Part shown: positions 27,385 through 36,187 of the stretch, piece by piece
How the letters are laid out: each line of letters opens with the position of its first letter
Position numbering within the stretch: the stretch's first letter is position 1
Origin: Deltaproteobacteria bacterium
GTDB taxonomy: Bacteria; Myxococcota_A; Polyangia; GCA-2747355
Assembly: GCA_020633415.1 (NCBI GenBank)
Contig: JACKDQ010000001.1
Span: 186,001 to 250,000 of the forward strand
Length of the DNA stretch: 64,000 nt
Direction: 5' to 3'
The notes under the pieces: generated by a model
What the model was told of the DNA's origin: nothing
Database searches by the model: none
Seen by the model: the letters and a program-made list of their open reading frames with translations, nothing else
Made by a program: the position numbers and the translations under genes

Positions 27385-27956
27385 GGCAAAGCTCCGATGT
27401 ACGTCGGTAGGTTTTCGATCGCGTCGAGGGTCGGCAAGCCGCCATCTCGCGGCGAAATCGTCTTGTCGCCGCCCGGCCAATCGACGCCGATCTGTCGGTC
27501 GTCGTAGCGAATACCGCCTTCGCGCTCAGGCCTGTAGATGTCGTCGCATTTGTAAAGCATCAGCGTGTCCTCGTAGGCATAGAACCCGTGAGCAAAGCCG
27601 GCTGGCACCCACAGCGCCCGCTTGTTTGCCTCCGAGAGCTCGACCGTGACGTGCTGCGCGAAGGTCGGCGAGCCGCGGCGGATATCGACGACCACATCGA
27701 GTACCCGACCGCGCAACACGCGCACGAACTTGCTTTGTCCAAGATGGTCGCCAAGGCCGCGCTGAAAGTGCAGCCCGCGCAGTACACCGCGCTGGGAAAA
27801 GGAAACGTTATCCTGCACGAACGTCGCAGCGATGCCCACCTCGCCAAGCTTAGCCGCGTTATAGGCCTCGAAGAAGAAGCCGCGCTCGTCAGCGAACACG
27901 TCGACATCGATGATGCGAACTTCAGCGAGCTCTGTCGCCTGGCTGGTCAACGCCAT
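27381..27956 (-). CDS. rmlC: dTDP-4-dehydrorhamnose 3,5-epimerase
   Basis: 191 residues, cupin fold. Typical motifs: VFADERGFFFEAYN, QDNVSFSQRGVLRGLHFQ with the catalytic histidine, and WVPAGFAHGFYAYEDT. The start overlaps the rmlA stop (ATGA) and the stop overlaps the rmlB GTG. It flips C3 and C5 of the keto sugar before reduction by RmlD. Confidence 0.96.
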   Translation of the reverse strand: MALTSQATELAEVRIIDVDVFADERGFFFEAYNAAKLGEVGIAATFVQDNVSFSQRGVLRGLHFQRGLGDHLGQSKFVRVLRGRVLDVVVDIRRGSPTFAQHVTVELSEANKRALWVPAGFAHGFYAYEDTLMLYKCDDIYRPEREGGIRYDDRQIGVDWPGGDKTISPRDGGLPTLDAIENLPTYIGALP

Positions 27957-28831
27957 CAGATTTGATCCGCTGCGACTAGGCGCCGAAGATAGTCCGCGTA
28001 GGCGCCCGAGCCCGATTCGTCGGCGAGACGCTGAAGCTGTTCGCGGTCGATGTAGCCCTTGCGATAGGCGACTTCTTCGATCGCTGCGATCATCATCCCT
28101 TGCCGGCTTTGCACCGCTTCGACGAAGGTGCTCGCTTGCTGCAGGGCCTCATGAGTTCCGGTGTCCAGCCAGGCCGTGCCGCGGCCGAGGATTTCGGCCT
28201 TCAATTTGTTTCGTCGCAGATACGTGCGGTTGACGTCGGTGATCTCGAGCTCGCCACGCGCCGAGGGTTTGAGGCTCTTGGCGATCTCGACGACATCGTT
28301 ATCGTAAAAGTAGAGACCGGTGACCGCGAAGTTGGATTTTGGTTTGGCCGGCTTTTCCTCGATATCGGTGACGTTTTGTTGGGTGTCAAAGCTCGCTACG
28401 CCATAGCGTTGCGGGTCGCGTACCTGGTAACAGAAGATCGTCGCGCCCGCGGTCTGGCTGCGCGCATCTTCGAGATGTCGGCCGAGTCCATGGCCGAAAA
28501 AGACGTTGTCGCCGAGGATCAGCGCCGCTGGGGAATCGCCGATGAACGACTCACCGATCGTAAAGGCCTGGGCCAATCCCTCAGGGCGCGGTTGCTCCGT
28601 GTATCGCAGCGTGATGCCCAACGCGTCGCCGTCGCCGAGCAGCGCGCGGTACTGCGGCAGGTCGCGCGGCGTCGAGATCACCAGGATCTCGCGGATGCCG
28701 GCGAGCATCAGCGTTGATAACGGGTAGTAGATCATCGGCTTGTCGTAGACTGGCAAGAGCTGCTTGGAGATCGCCCGGGTTAGCGGGTGCAACCGGGTGC
28801 CGCTGCCACCGGCGAGGATGATACCTTTCAT
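27956..28831 (-). CDS. rmlA: glucose-1-phosphate thymidylyltransferase
   Basis: 291 residues from ATG 28831, giving the canonical start MKGIILAGGSGTRLHPLTRA. Further hallmarks are SKQLLPVYDKPMIYYPLSTL, LILGDNVFFGHGL and AWLDTGTHEALQQAS. It makes dTDP-glucose, the entry step of the rhamnose route. Overlaps rmlD upstream and rmlC downstream by ATGA junctions, so the four enzymes are translationally coupled. Confidence 0.96.
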   Translation of the reverse strand: MKGIILAGGSGTRLHPLTRAISKQLLPVYDKPMIYYPLSTLMLAGIREILVISTPRDLPQYRALLGDGDALGITLRYTEQPRPEGLAQAFTIGESFIGDSPAALILGDNVFFGHGLGRHLEDARSQTAGATIFCYQVRDPQRYGVASFDTQQNVTDIEEKPAKPKSNFAVTGLYFYDNDVVEIAKSLKPSARGELEITDVNRTYLRRNKLKAEILGRGTAWLDTGTHEALQQASTFVEAVQSRQGMMIAAIEEVAYRKGYIDREQLQRLADESGSGAYADYLRRLVAADQI

Positions 28832-29703
28832 ACTATTGCTCGCAGATAATGGGCGAGTCCGTCGCGCCAATGCTTGACGCGGTCGATCTCGCGAAGTTTG
28901 AAAAGATAGTTGTCGAGTGCCGAGTAGCGCGGTCGAGGTGCTCCACCGAGTTGGAGCTCAGCGTCGGGCACGGCGACCACTCCGGCGGCGTTCTTGCCGG
29001 CTAGCGCGAGCGCAGCGCTTGCGAACTCATACCAGGTCGTTACGCCATCGCCGCTGCAGTGATAGGTCCCGTGGACACCGAGCTCGAGCATTGCGACAGT
29101 TTGCTCGGCGATGTCGTTGGTCCAAGTTGGGCTGATCTGGCGGTCGCAGACGATCCTCAGTGGCTGCTGAGGTGACGCCTTAGCCAGTACCCAGTCGACA
29201 AAGGTTTGGCGCCCGTGGCCGAACAGCGCGGCGACGCGCAAGATGTAGTGGCGCTGACACGCCTCTCGCACCAGTTGCTCGGCGAGCAGTTTGGAGCGGC
29301 CGTACTGGCTGGCCGGCGTGCCTGTCGGATCGTACTCGCGGTAGGGCCGGTCCGTTTCGCCATCGAAGACGTAGTCGCTGCTGATCTGAACCAGCTCGCA
29401 GCGATGTTTCGCGGCGACTACGGCCGCGTTTTGTGGGCCGAGCGCGTTAACGCGGAAGACCCGGTCGGTGTCCGTTTCGGCGATGTCCACATGCGCTTCG
29501 GCGGCACAATTGATCAGCACGTCGGGTTGGGCTTGCTCGACGAAGCGGTCGAGTGCCGCGAGGTCGACGACGTCCGCTTGCTGATGTGACGGCGTAAAGA
29601 GCTCCGCACCTTGCGCCGCGAAGGTGCGGGCGAGCGTCGCACCGAGCAGGCCGCTCGCTCCCAAAATAGCGATTTTGTTTCGTCTCTTGCCTGCTGCGGC
29701 CAT
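28828..29703 (-). CDS. rmlD: dTDP-4-dehydrorhamnose reductase
   Basis: 291 residues from ATG 29703 (GGGAG six bases upstream). SDR fold: LGASGLLGATLARTF for NADPH, INCAAEAHVDIAE, SSDYVFDGE and SQYGRSKLLAEQ with the catalytic Tyr and Lys. It yields dTDP-L-rhamnose. First gene of the operon; the 235-base region upstream to the divergent lipoprotein gene should hold its promoter. Rhamnose is used in O-antigen, exopolysaccharide or glycoprotein. Confidence 0.94.
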   Translation of the reverse strand: MAAAGKRRNKIAILGASGLLGATLARTFAAQGAELFTPSHQQADVVDLAALDRFVEQAQPDVLINCAAEAHVDIAETDTDRVFRVNALGPQNAAVVAAKHRCELVQISSDYVFDGETDRPYREYDPTGTPASQYGRSKLLAEQLVREACQRHYILRVAALFGHGRQTFVDWVLAKASPQQPLRIVCDRQISPTWTNDIAEQTVAMLELGVHGTYHCSGDGVTTWYEFASAALALAGKNAAGVVAVPDAELQLGGAPRPRYSALDNYLFKLREIDRVKHWRDGLAHYLRAIV

Positions 29704-29938
29704 TGTCGCTCCCAACCGTTCGCGGACTGGGCCACTTTACGGCGTTTCCGGCGGCGAAACAACGGCGGGCCTGACTGGTCCGGGGCGCACTTGGCATAAC
29801 GTCGCTCAATTCGGAAACGCCAGTGACTGTAGATTGGGGGTCGCGCGTTTCCGCCACAAGCTCTCTTCCTGTCGCTTTTCCCGGCAGATGCCGCTGGTCC
29901 GCATTCTGCATCGCTCTTGTCGCCAACAGGGAGGTCCA

Positions 29939-30688
29939 ATGAAAAGCGCAAGTCGTATCTGTGTTCAACACTGCGTTTCGCTGATCGCAGTTGGTGCGCT
30001 GGTCAGCGCTTGCGGCGGTGTCGAGGACGCTTCGCTGGCAAATGGCAGTGGTAAAGGCGAGTACACGGTTCCCGGCGAAGTCCAAGCGGTGTTCAAGCGC
30101 TTCTACAAACAGCACGGCGATCTTGCGATGCTGCAGCAGCAGATTCGTAAGCAGAGCTATGGCCCGCTCGATGACTACGTCGGTGGCTTCTTGGTCAGCG
30201 ACGCGCCGCTGAAAAGGACGATGGGCGTGGCGCAGTTGCTCCATGGCTATCTCACCCCCGGCGTGAAGGGCTTTCGCTTGGCATTCTTTGGCAAGCGGCG
30301 GTTTGACTTGAGCACCGTCGAGCAGGTCGACATCTTTCTGGCTGTGCCGCAAGACGGCGAGATCGGCTATTCGCAGGCCACGCGAGTTGAGATCGATCGG
30401 CGTCATCCAGAGGATTGGACTGCTGCTTGGGGCTGCGGCGATCCGGCTGAACCGCCGTTTCATTCGGCGGGCAATCCGATCAAGATCCCGGCGGGCAATC
30501 TAGCGCTCGAGAATCTCAAACGGTTCAGTGACCTCGCCGACAAGAGCTACGACGACGCGCTGGCCCATCACGGCGACTGGGCCGCGGTGATCGTGCTGAA
30601 AAAGACTGGCGAGGATTCGGTCTATCTGCCGGCGATCGTCGGCAGTACGCAGCAGATCAGCCACAGCGGACCCAGCTGCTCGCCCTAG
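29939..30688 (+). CDS. lipoprotein with GKGE tag, copy 1 of a tandem pair
   Basis: 249 residues from ATG 29939 behind AGGGAGG. Lipobox VGALVSAC; after the cysteine there are 12 residues (rich in D, N, S) and then GKGEYTVPGE. The body is alpha/beta with no family I know (GPLDDYVGGFLVSDAPLK; GVKGFRLAFFGKRRFDLSTV; HHGDWAAVIVLKKTGEDSVY). Most of the mature protein is nearly identical to that of the next gene, while the signal peptides differ. The GKGE tag at 12-13 residues after the lipobox cysteine recurs in five other lipoproteins of this window. Function unknown. Confidence 0.8.
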   Translation: MKSASRICVQHCVSLIAVGALVSACGGVEDASLANGSGKGEYTVPGEVQAVFKRFYKQHGDLAMLQQQIRKQSYGPLDDYVGGFLVSDAPLKRTMGVAQLLHGYLTPGVKGFRLAFFGKRRFDLSTVEQVDIFLAVPQDGEIGYSQATRVEIDRRHPEDWTAAWGCGDPAEPPFHSAGNPIKIPAGNLALENLKRFSDLADKSYDDALAHHGDWAAVIVLKKTGEDSVYLPAIVGSTQQISHSGPSCSP

Positions 30689-30868
30689 GGCTACGAGGCA
30701 GGCCCGCGCGCATCAACCGGTCGCTGGCGTGGCGGAGGCAGCGCTCCTACTGCGAGGGGTCTTTCGTCTCCATCTGCCTGAGCGGAAGCGCAATCTTTCG
30801 TCGGTTTTCGCCCGATCTGGCGTTGGTGTGCTTTGTGCATTGACGCACCCGTGCATGGAGGAGAGCCA

Positions 30869-31621
30869 ATGACGCGGACAAGCGCTACCCGTATTTCTCG
30901 CTACGTTAAATTGACTGCTTTCGCTGCATTGCTCGGTGCATGCGGTGGTGTTCAAGATGATGCGCTGACAAATGGCAGCGGTAAGGGCGAGTACACGCTT
31001 CCCGGCGAGGTCAAAGCGGTGTTCGATCGCTTTTACAAGCAGCACGGCGATCTTGCGACGCTGCAGCAGCAGATTCGTAAGCAGAGCTATGGCCCGCTCG
31101 ATGACTACGTCGGTGGCTTCTTGGTCAGCGACGCGCCGCTGAAACAGACGATGGGCGTGGCGCAGTTGCTCCATGGCTATATCACCCCCGGCGTGAAGGG
31201 CTTTCGCTTGGCGTTCTTTGGCAAGCAACGTTTTGATTTGAGCACCGTCGAGAAGGTCGACATCTTTCTGGCTGCGCCGCAAGACGGCGAGATCAGCTAT
31301 TCGCAGGCGGCCAAGGACGTTGTCGTCGATCGCAGTGATCCGCAGGTTTGGAAAGTGGCCTGGGGCTGCGGCGATCCGGCTGAACCGCCGTTCTATTCGG
31401 CGACCAATCCGATCAAGATCCGGGCGGGCAATCTAGCGCTCGAGAATCTCAAACGGTTCAGTGACCTCGCCGACAAGAGCTACGACGACGCGCTGGCCCA
31501 TCACGGCGACTGGGCCGCGGTGATCGTGCTGAAAAAGACTGGTGAGGATTCGGTCTATCTGCCGGCGATCGTCGGCAGTACGCAGCAGATCAGCAACAGC
31601 GGACCCAGCTGCTCGCGCTAG
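30869..31621 (+). CDS. lipoprotein with GKGE tag, copy 2 of a tandem pair
   Basis: 250 residues from ATG 30869 behind GGAGGAG. Lipobox AALLGAC, then 12 residues and GKGEYTLPGE. Paralogue of the gene just upstream. Long stretches match almost base for base, even at third codon positions (for example in the segments encoding KQSYGPLDDYVGGFLVSDAP and NLALENLKRFSDLADKSYDD), whereas the signal peptide and a patch near residue 145-165 differ. This suggests a recent duplication or gene conversion. Function unknown. Confidence 0.8.
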   Translation: MTRTSATRISRYVKLTAFAALLGACGGVQDDALTNGSGKGEYTLPGEVKAVFDRFYKQHGDLATLQQQIRKQSYGPLDDYVGGFLVSDAPLKQTMGVAQLLHGYITPGVKGFRLAFFGKQRFDLSTVEKVDIFLAAPQDGEISYSQAAKDVVVDRSDPQVWKVAWGCGDPAEPPFYSATNPIKIRAGNLALENLKRFSDLADKSYDDALAHHGDWAAVIVLKKTGEDSVYLPAIVGSTQQISNSGPSCSR

Positions 31622-31714
31622 GGCATGACGCTGCGCGGCTGTTCCCCTGGACGAACCCGCTTGTTGCCCGCTGCTGGCTGACGTCGCGCCTGACGAGCGG
31701 GCCGATCAATACGA

Positions 31715-33166
31715 TCAATACGTCGACATCTTTTTCAGTCGTTCAGCGGCCTCGCTCGGCGTGAGCGTCGCGTTGACTGGGCTGGCTTTGACTGCGCGCA
31801 CCGCACGGCGCAGTTCGTCGCCGCGCAGCGGCGCGTTGAGCTCGGTGTTGCTCAGCGTATGGCCGCGACTGATCGCCTGCTGACGACGCTGCGCCTTGAT
31901 TTGCATGACGACCTTGAGCAGTGCCTCGTCGATCGCGAACAGGCTACCGGCTGGCGAGTATTCCGCGCCGCAGACCGCGCCACCGCCCATCGTACTGATG
32001 CCTTTTTCGGCGTAGACCCGATAGATCCCTTGGCCGGGATGTATTGCCGCTGCCTGACCCGCGCCGAGTTTGCCGCGATAGATCTGCTTGCCCGTCGCGA
32101 CGTCGATCACGCGGATCCGATTGTGGTCGTAGTAAGAGAACAGCCATAGCTCGTGGGTCGTCGTCAGATAGTGATCGGTATCGATTCCCGCGCCATCGCG
32201 GCCCGCAGAGAAATGATGCTCGGCATACAGCCCGCGATAGTGCTTAATCGGCGCCACAGAGACTGAGATGTCTTCGTCACTGGTCACCCGCAGGTAGCGA
32301 TCGCTGAGCGTCAGTGTGTGCGAACGTCCCGGCGCAATGCGGCCGTGCCAGACCAGCGCCTCGCTCTGTAGATCCGTTACGCTGACCTTGACGTGATCGT
32401 TGCCGTGTTGGTTGATCAGCGTGAGGTCGTTGGCGCCGTTGGTGATCGATCCGACGAAGGTTTGGAAGAAACGCCCGCTGGCACGACCATTATCCGCCGG
32501 TACGAAAAAGCCCTCGTCGTAATAGATCTGCACACTGAGCGCGGGTTTGTCGGCGCGAAACTCGAGCAAGTGCGAGCTCAGCGCGCGCAGTATGTTGCTG
32601 TCGAGCGTGTGGTAGCCGTTTTGTTGGAGGCGCCCCTTAAAGATCTCGCGCTGCGAGGTGCGGTCGTAGACGCTCACGGCGGTGTCGTCCCAGCTCCAGA
32701 GAATCACGCGCGCGGTACGGGCCGAGAGCGAAGACGGCAGTTGGCTTAGCAGGTAGTCGGAGCGAAACGAGCCGTCGCGATCGCGTACCCAATAGCCAAC
32801 TGCGGTGCAAAAAGACGGGGTACCGACGAGGATTGAGGCTTTTTTGTCGGCGACGAAGGCAAAGGCGCCGGCTCCGGTGGGGATCAGCTTGACCTGTCCG
32901 CGGGCGACGACGCCGCGCCACACGGTTCCGCCTTTGTCCAACGAGACGATCCGCACCCGCGTGTTGTCTTGGTAGCCATGGATCACCGCTTCCTTGGCGG
33001 TGTAAAAGTAGGTGGTGTACATCAGCCGCTTGCCGCTGGGCAGGGCGACCTGTCGGCTTGTCGTCGCGCTGGCCAGCGTCCGGCCCTGAAGGGATTGGCC
33101 GGCAGCGCTGAGCGACAGCAAGCTGGTCAGGCCAAAGATGGCAAGCAGGGTAGATCGGTCGGTCAT
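31715..33166 (-). CDS. exported protein with four beta modules
   Basis: 483 residues with a signal peptide (LLAIFGLTSLLSLSAAGQ). The mature protein reads as four related segments of about 90-100 residues, each with a strand like YQDNTRVRIVSLD, a turn, then GQ..I/L and a strand ending in a small hydrophobic plus G: about 50-118 (HGYQDNTRVRIVSLDKGG), 140-220 (WSWDDTAVSVYDRTSQ), 235-315 (NDLTLINQHGNDHVKVSVTD) and 330-400 (WLFSYYDHNRIRVIDVATGK). The C-terminal 75 residues are helical and basic. The repeats recall the beta-sandwich modules in IgGFc-binding-like surface proteins of myxobacteria, but I cannot name the family. GGAGG precedes the ATG. Confidence 0.7.
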   Translation of the reverse strand: MTDRSTLLAIFGLTSLLSLSAAGQSLQGRTLASATTSRQVALPSGKRLMYTTYFYTAKEAVIHGYQDNTRVRIVSLDKGGTVWRGVVARGQVKLIPTGAGAFAFVADKKASILVGTPSFCTAVGYWVRDRDGSFRSDYLLSQLPSSLSARTARVILWSWDDTAVSVYDRTSQREIFKGRLQQNGYHTLDSNILRALSSHLLEFRADKPALSVQIYYDEGFFVPADNGRASGRFFQTFVGSITNGANDLTLINQHGNDHVKVSVTDLQSEALVWHGRIAPGRSHTLTLSDRYLRVTSDEDISVSVAPIKHYRGLYAEHHFSAGRDGAGIDTDHYLTTTHELWLFSYYDHNRIRVIDVATGKQIYRGKLGAGQAAAIHPGQGIYRVYAEKGISTMGGGAVCGAEYSPAGSLFAIDEALLKVVMQIKAQRRQQAISRGHTLSNTELNAPLRGDELRRAVRAVKASPVNATLTPSEAAERLKKMSTY

Positions 33167-33533
33167 TACGCCTCCACGGTTCGTTTCCGATCAAACGCAC
33201 CCGCGGCGATTTGGGTCTGTGAAGGTGCCCTCGCCCCCAACGGCGGGCCATTATGACGCAGTGCGCTGCGCTGGCTATCTGTCTTAACTTGCTGTTTTTA
33301 TGTGAAATTATTCGACGAGTCGGCGCGGCTCGGATGATTGCCCCGCGCTTGTACCGTGCGGCGAGCTGGAAAAATAGCCCGGAACATTTGGCCGCCACCA
33401 CACTCTAATCCGCAGTACGCGAAGAGTTTGGCGGTGCAAACAGCCTTGGGGTAAAGTTAGTGTTCGTTTACACCACCGCCTCAAGGGTCTATCAGATAGG
33501 CCGTCATTCCATAGGCTATTACTGAGGGAAGCT
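33167..33533. other. 367-base divergent intergenic region
   Basis: Lies between the four-module exported protein (-) and the GltG-like gene (+). It contains an AT-richer patch (about 33285-33315). A candidate plus-strand promoter is TTGGCG near 33430 with TAAAGT 18 bases on. There is a short palindrome CTATC-A-GATAG near 33490. I see no coding potential with a ribosome site and no RNA gene. Confidence 0.5.
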
Positions 33534-34943
33534 ATGGCAGCAGCGAAGTCTCAGCGCCCAGACCCGAAGCAGCAAGCGAGCGCTAAAAAAATCCTGCGAA
33601 TCGGTGTGATTCAAGCGGGGAAGATCGTCGAAGAACGCCTGATTCGGCGGCGCGAAAACGTCACGATCGGTGCTTCGCCGCGCAACACGCTGGTCGTTCC
33701 GGCCTCGACATTGCCGCGCACCTTTACGCTGTTTGAGCTGCAGGGCGATAGCTATCACCTGTTGTTTTCCGAGACGATGGACGGTCGTGTTTCGGTTAAC
33801 GACCAGGTGATGTCGCTCGATCAGGTGCGCTCAGGTGGGCACGCTAAGCCAGCTCGTGGTGGCGCGTTGGCACTCGCTCTGGGCGAGGGGTCGCGCGGCA
33901 AGGTGCTGCTCGGTGAAGTCACGCTGCTGTTTCAGTTTGTTGCGCCGCCGCCAATTCAGCCGCGACCACAGCTGCCTCCGTCGGTGCGCGGTAGCTTCGT
34001 TACCCAGATGGACTGGGTGCTCGCCTCGAGCTACGCGGCCACCACCGTATTGACCTTCGGCTTAGTCTTCTATCTTCAAGCGATGGACATCCCGAAGAAG
34101 GCAGCGATCGATGTGGTCCCTGACGACTTCGCCGAGTATCTGCCGGCGGTCAAGAAGCCGAAGACGCTTAATCTCGCTAAGCTGGCCAAAAAGACCGGTG
34201 AGAAGCAGGCCAAAAAGGCTGCGGTCACGCGAAAGACGAGCAGCGGTAGTTCGAAGAGTCGAAAGTCGGCAGCGAAGCCTTGCGATGCGGCTTGCCAGGC
34301 GCAGCGCGCAGCAGCTCGTCGTGCACGGCTCGCGAAACAGGTTGCCAGTCTCGGCGCGCTGAAACTGCTCGGTACCAAGGGCGCGGGTTCGGGAACGACC
34401 ACCAACTTGCTCGCTGGTGGCGACCCAGGTCGTAAGCTCGATAACGCCTTCAAGGGCGTCAGCGGTCTGCGTGCTGGTGGGCGTCGTGGCGGAGGCTTGC
34501 GCGCCAAAGGTGGTGGTGGCACCGGCCGCAGCGCCGACATCGGCAGCTTAGCCTCGCGCGTCGGTGGGCCGGGCAAAGTCGGCACCGGCACGATGGTCGA
34601 TGAGAAGGTGCCCCGGGCGATCGTTAAGCGCCAGACGCCCAAGGTCGATGGCACCCTCGACAAGAACTCGCTCTACCGCGAACTGCGTGGCGTCGCTCGC
34701 GGCGTGACGACCTGTTACCAGCGTGCGCTCAAGCGCAACCCTGGCTTGCGCGGCAAGATCTCGGTGCGGATCGAGATCAATACGATGGGTCGCGTGGGGA
34801 GCGTCGAATTCGACGAGGACAGCATTGGCGACCCTGGTGTGGCCAGCTGCGTCAAGGCAACGGTTCGGCGTCAGCGCTTTACGCCGCCGAAAGACGGCGC
34901 CGCCGAAGTCGTCGTTCCCTTCGTCTTCGAATCCGCCAAGTAG
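33534..34943 (+). CDS. inner-membrane FHA-like/TonB-like protein, GltG/PglI-AgmX type
   Basis: 469 residues. About 18-135 is an FHA-like beta domain (TIGASPRNTLVVP, SYHLLFSETMDGRVSVND). One membrane helix at about 161-183. Then a long Lys/Ala/Gly-rich periplasmic linker, with CDAACQAQ near 253. The C-terminal 90 residues form a TonB/AgmX-type domain: YRELRGVARGVTTCYQRALK, GKISVRIEINTMGRVGSVEF and QRFTPPKDGAAEVVVPFVF. In Myxococcus, GltG (PglI) and GltJ (AgmX) have this layout and link the inner-membrane motor to periplasmic and outer-membrane TPR proteins (recalled). The gene sits 7 kb from the TPR cluster, which it probably serves. The next gene starts three bases after its stop. Confidence 0.88.
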   Translation: MAAAKSQRPDPKQQASAKKILRIGVIQAGKIVEERLIRRRENVTIGASPRNTLVVPASTLPRTFTLFELQGDSYHLLFSETMDGRVSVNDQVMSLDQVRSGGHAKPARGGALALALGEGSRGKVLLGEVTLLFQFVAPPPIQPRPQLPPSVRGSFVTQMDWVLASSYAATTVLTFGLVFYLQAMDIPKKAAIDVVPDDFAEYLPAVKKPKTLNLAKLAKKTGEKQAKKAAVTRKTSSGSSKSRKSAAKPCDAACQAQRAAARRARLAKQVASLGALKLLGTKGAGSGTTTNLLAGGDPGRKLDNAFKGVSGLRAGGRRGGGLRAKGGGGTGRSADIGSLASRVGGPGKVGTGTMVDEKVPRAIVKRQTPKVDGTLDKNSLYRELRGVARGVTTCYQRALKRNPGLRGKISVRIEINTMGRVGSVEFDEDSIGDPGVASCVKATVRRQRFTPPKDGAAEVVVPFVFESAK

Positions 34944-34946
34944 CAG

Positions 34947-36044
34947 GTGCTGAAGAACTGGCGCGCCCAATGGCTTGCTGATCTCTCCACCGTCGAATTG
35001 TCCGACGAATTTCGATTCCTCCTCGGTATTTTGCGCCAAGAGCTCTCGCCGCCGTTGCGCGAGCTTTTGGTCGAGTTATGCGCCAGCGTCGATCGCGAGC
35101 GGGTCTGCGATCTAGCTGCCCGCGGGGGTGTGCTTGGCTTTTGTGCGCGCCATATCGAGCTATTTGCCGACGACGAGCGGCTGTCTCGCCGGCTGGCGAT
35201 CGAGACATTGCGAGTCGAGCACCACAATCGACAGCTGCAGCAGGCAGCACTCGAGGTTTGTGACGCGGCGTCTAATGAAAATCTGCGCTGCGTGCCGCTC
35301 AAGGGCGTAGCGCTGCACGCGTTGGGGGTCTATCGTGATCTCTCGCTGCGCCGCATGAGTGATATCGATCTTTGGACGCCGCGTGCCGAGTTTTCAAAGA
35401 TGGTGCGCTTGTTCGGCAAACTGGGCTACGCGCCATCGGCGAACAATCCGCACTTGGCGCGCGTCTCTCACCAGTTGACGTTCATCGGTGAGCGCAGCGG
35501 TACGCGGATCCCGATCGAATTGCATTGGACGCCGTACTTCGTGACCTATCAGCGCGAGGGCCTTGAGCGGGCGTTGGTTGCTAGGCTGGAGATGCATCGT
35601 TGCGCCGGGGGGCAGCTGCTGATGCTACCGCCGGTCGACCTACTGAATACGTTGATCTTGCACCTGGCCGGCCATCGCTTTCGTGCTCAGCTCAAATGGT
35701 TGGTCGACCTGGCTGAGTTAGCGCGCTGGAAGACGCTCGACCAAGTCGCGTTGCTCGGCGAGGCCGCTGCGCTAGGTGGCTTGCGGGCGACGGCGCGCGC
35801 CCTCGAATTGGCAACGACCTTGCTCGATGCGCCGTTTGCTCAGCCGCCTACGCTCTGGGGAGCGGGCATGCTCGAGCGACTTACGCCACCGAGTGCGCTG
35901 ATCGAGAGCGATGAACAACCGATCTACCTGCAGCGCCTGCTGATCAACGTGCTGCAGTTTGATAGCCCGCTTTTTGCCGGTCGCTATTTGGCTCACAAGG
36001 CTGCCGAGCTCTTGACCCGTGCGGCGCGCTCAGTCGATGCTTAG
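34947..36044 (+). CDS. nucleotidyltransferase family protein (NTP_transf_5 type)
   Basis: 365 residues from GTG 34947, only three bases after the GltG-like stop, so co-translated. The signature region is VPLKGVALHALGVYRDLSL followed by RRMSDIDLW; LKG plus RxxxDIDL is the hallmark of the uncharacterised nucleotidyltransferase family PF14907. The DID aspartates would bind metal. A histidine-rich middle (IELHWTPYFV, LILHLAGHRF) is also typical. Members are found in polysaccharide and peptide-modification loci, but their substrate is unknown. Here they precede sugar-modifying genes. Confidence 0.82.
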   Translation: MLKNWRAQWLADLSTVELSDEFRFLLGILRQELSPPLRELLVELCASVDRERVCDLAARGGVLGFCARHIELFADDERLSRRLAIETLRVEHHNRQLQQAALEVCDAASNENLRCVPLKGVALHALGVYRDLSLRRMSDIDLWTPRAEFSKMVRLFGKLGYAPSANNPHLARVSHQLTFIGERSGTRIPIELHWTPYFVTYQREGLERALVARLEMHRCAGGQLLMLPPVDLLNTLILHLAGHRFRAQLKWLVDLAELARWKTLDQVALLGEAAALGGLRATARALELATTLLDAPFAQPPTLWGAGMLERLTPPSALIESDEQPIYLQRLLINVLQFDSPLFAGRYLAHKAAELLTRAARSVDA

Positions 36045-36187
36045 CAGGTTGCCTGGCGGGCGAGGGCCTGAACAGCAGTTAGCGCGGGCTTGTCGTCGCT
36101 TCCAGGCCGCGCTGGTCGATAAGACCGCGCGACTGACCTTCGATTGGACGATGGCGGGGGTGTGTAGTTTTGCCCGTGGAAAACTCG

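Larger units (their letters stand above)
29939..31621 (+). repeat. tandem gene duplication
   Basis: Two lipoprotein genes in direct orientation, about 930 bases start to start. Similarity covers the mature coding parts; the spacer and leader sequences do not match. The nucleotide match at silent positions shows a young duplication or continuing homogenisation. Confidence 0.9.
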
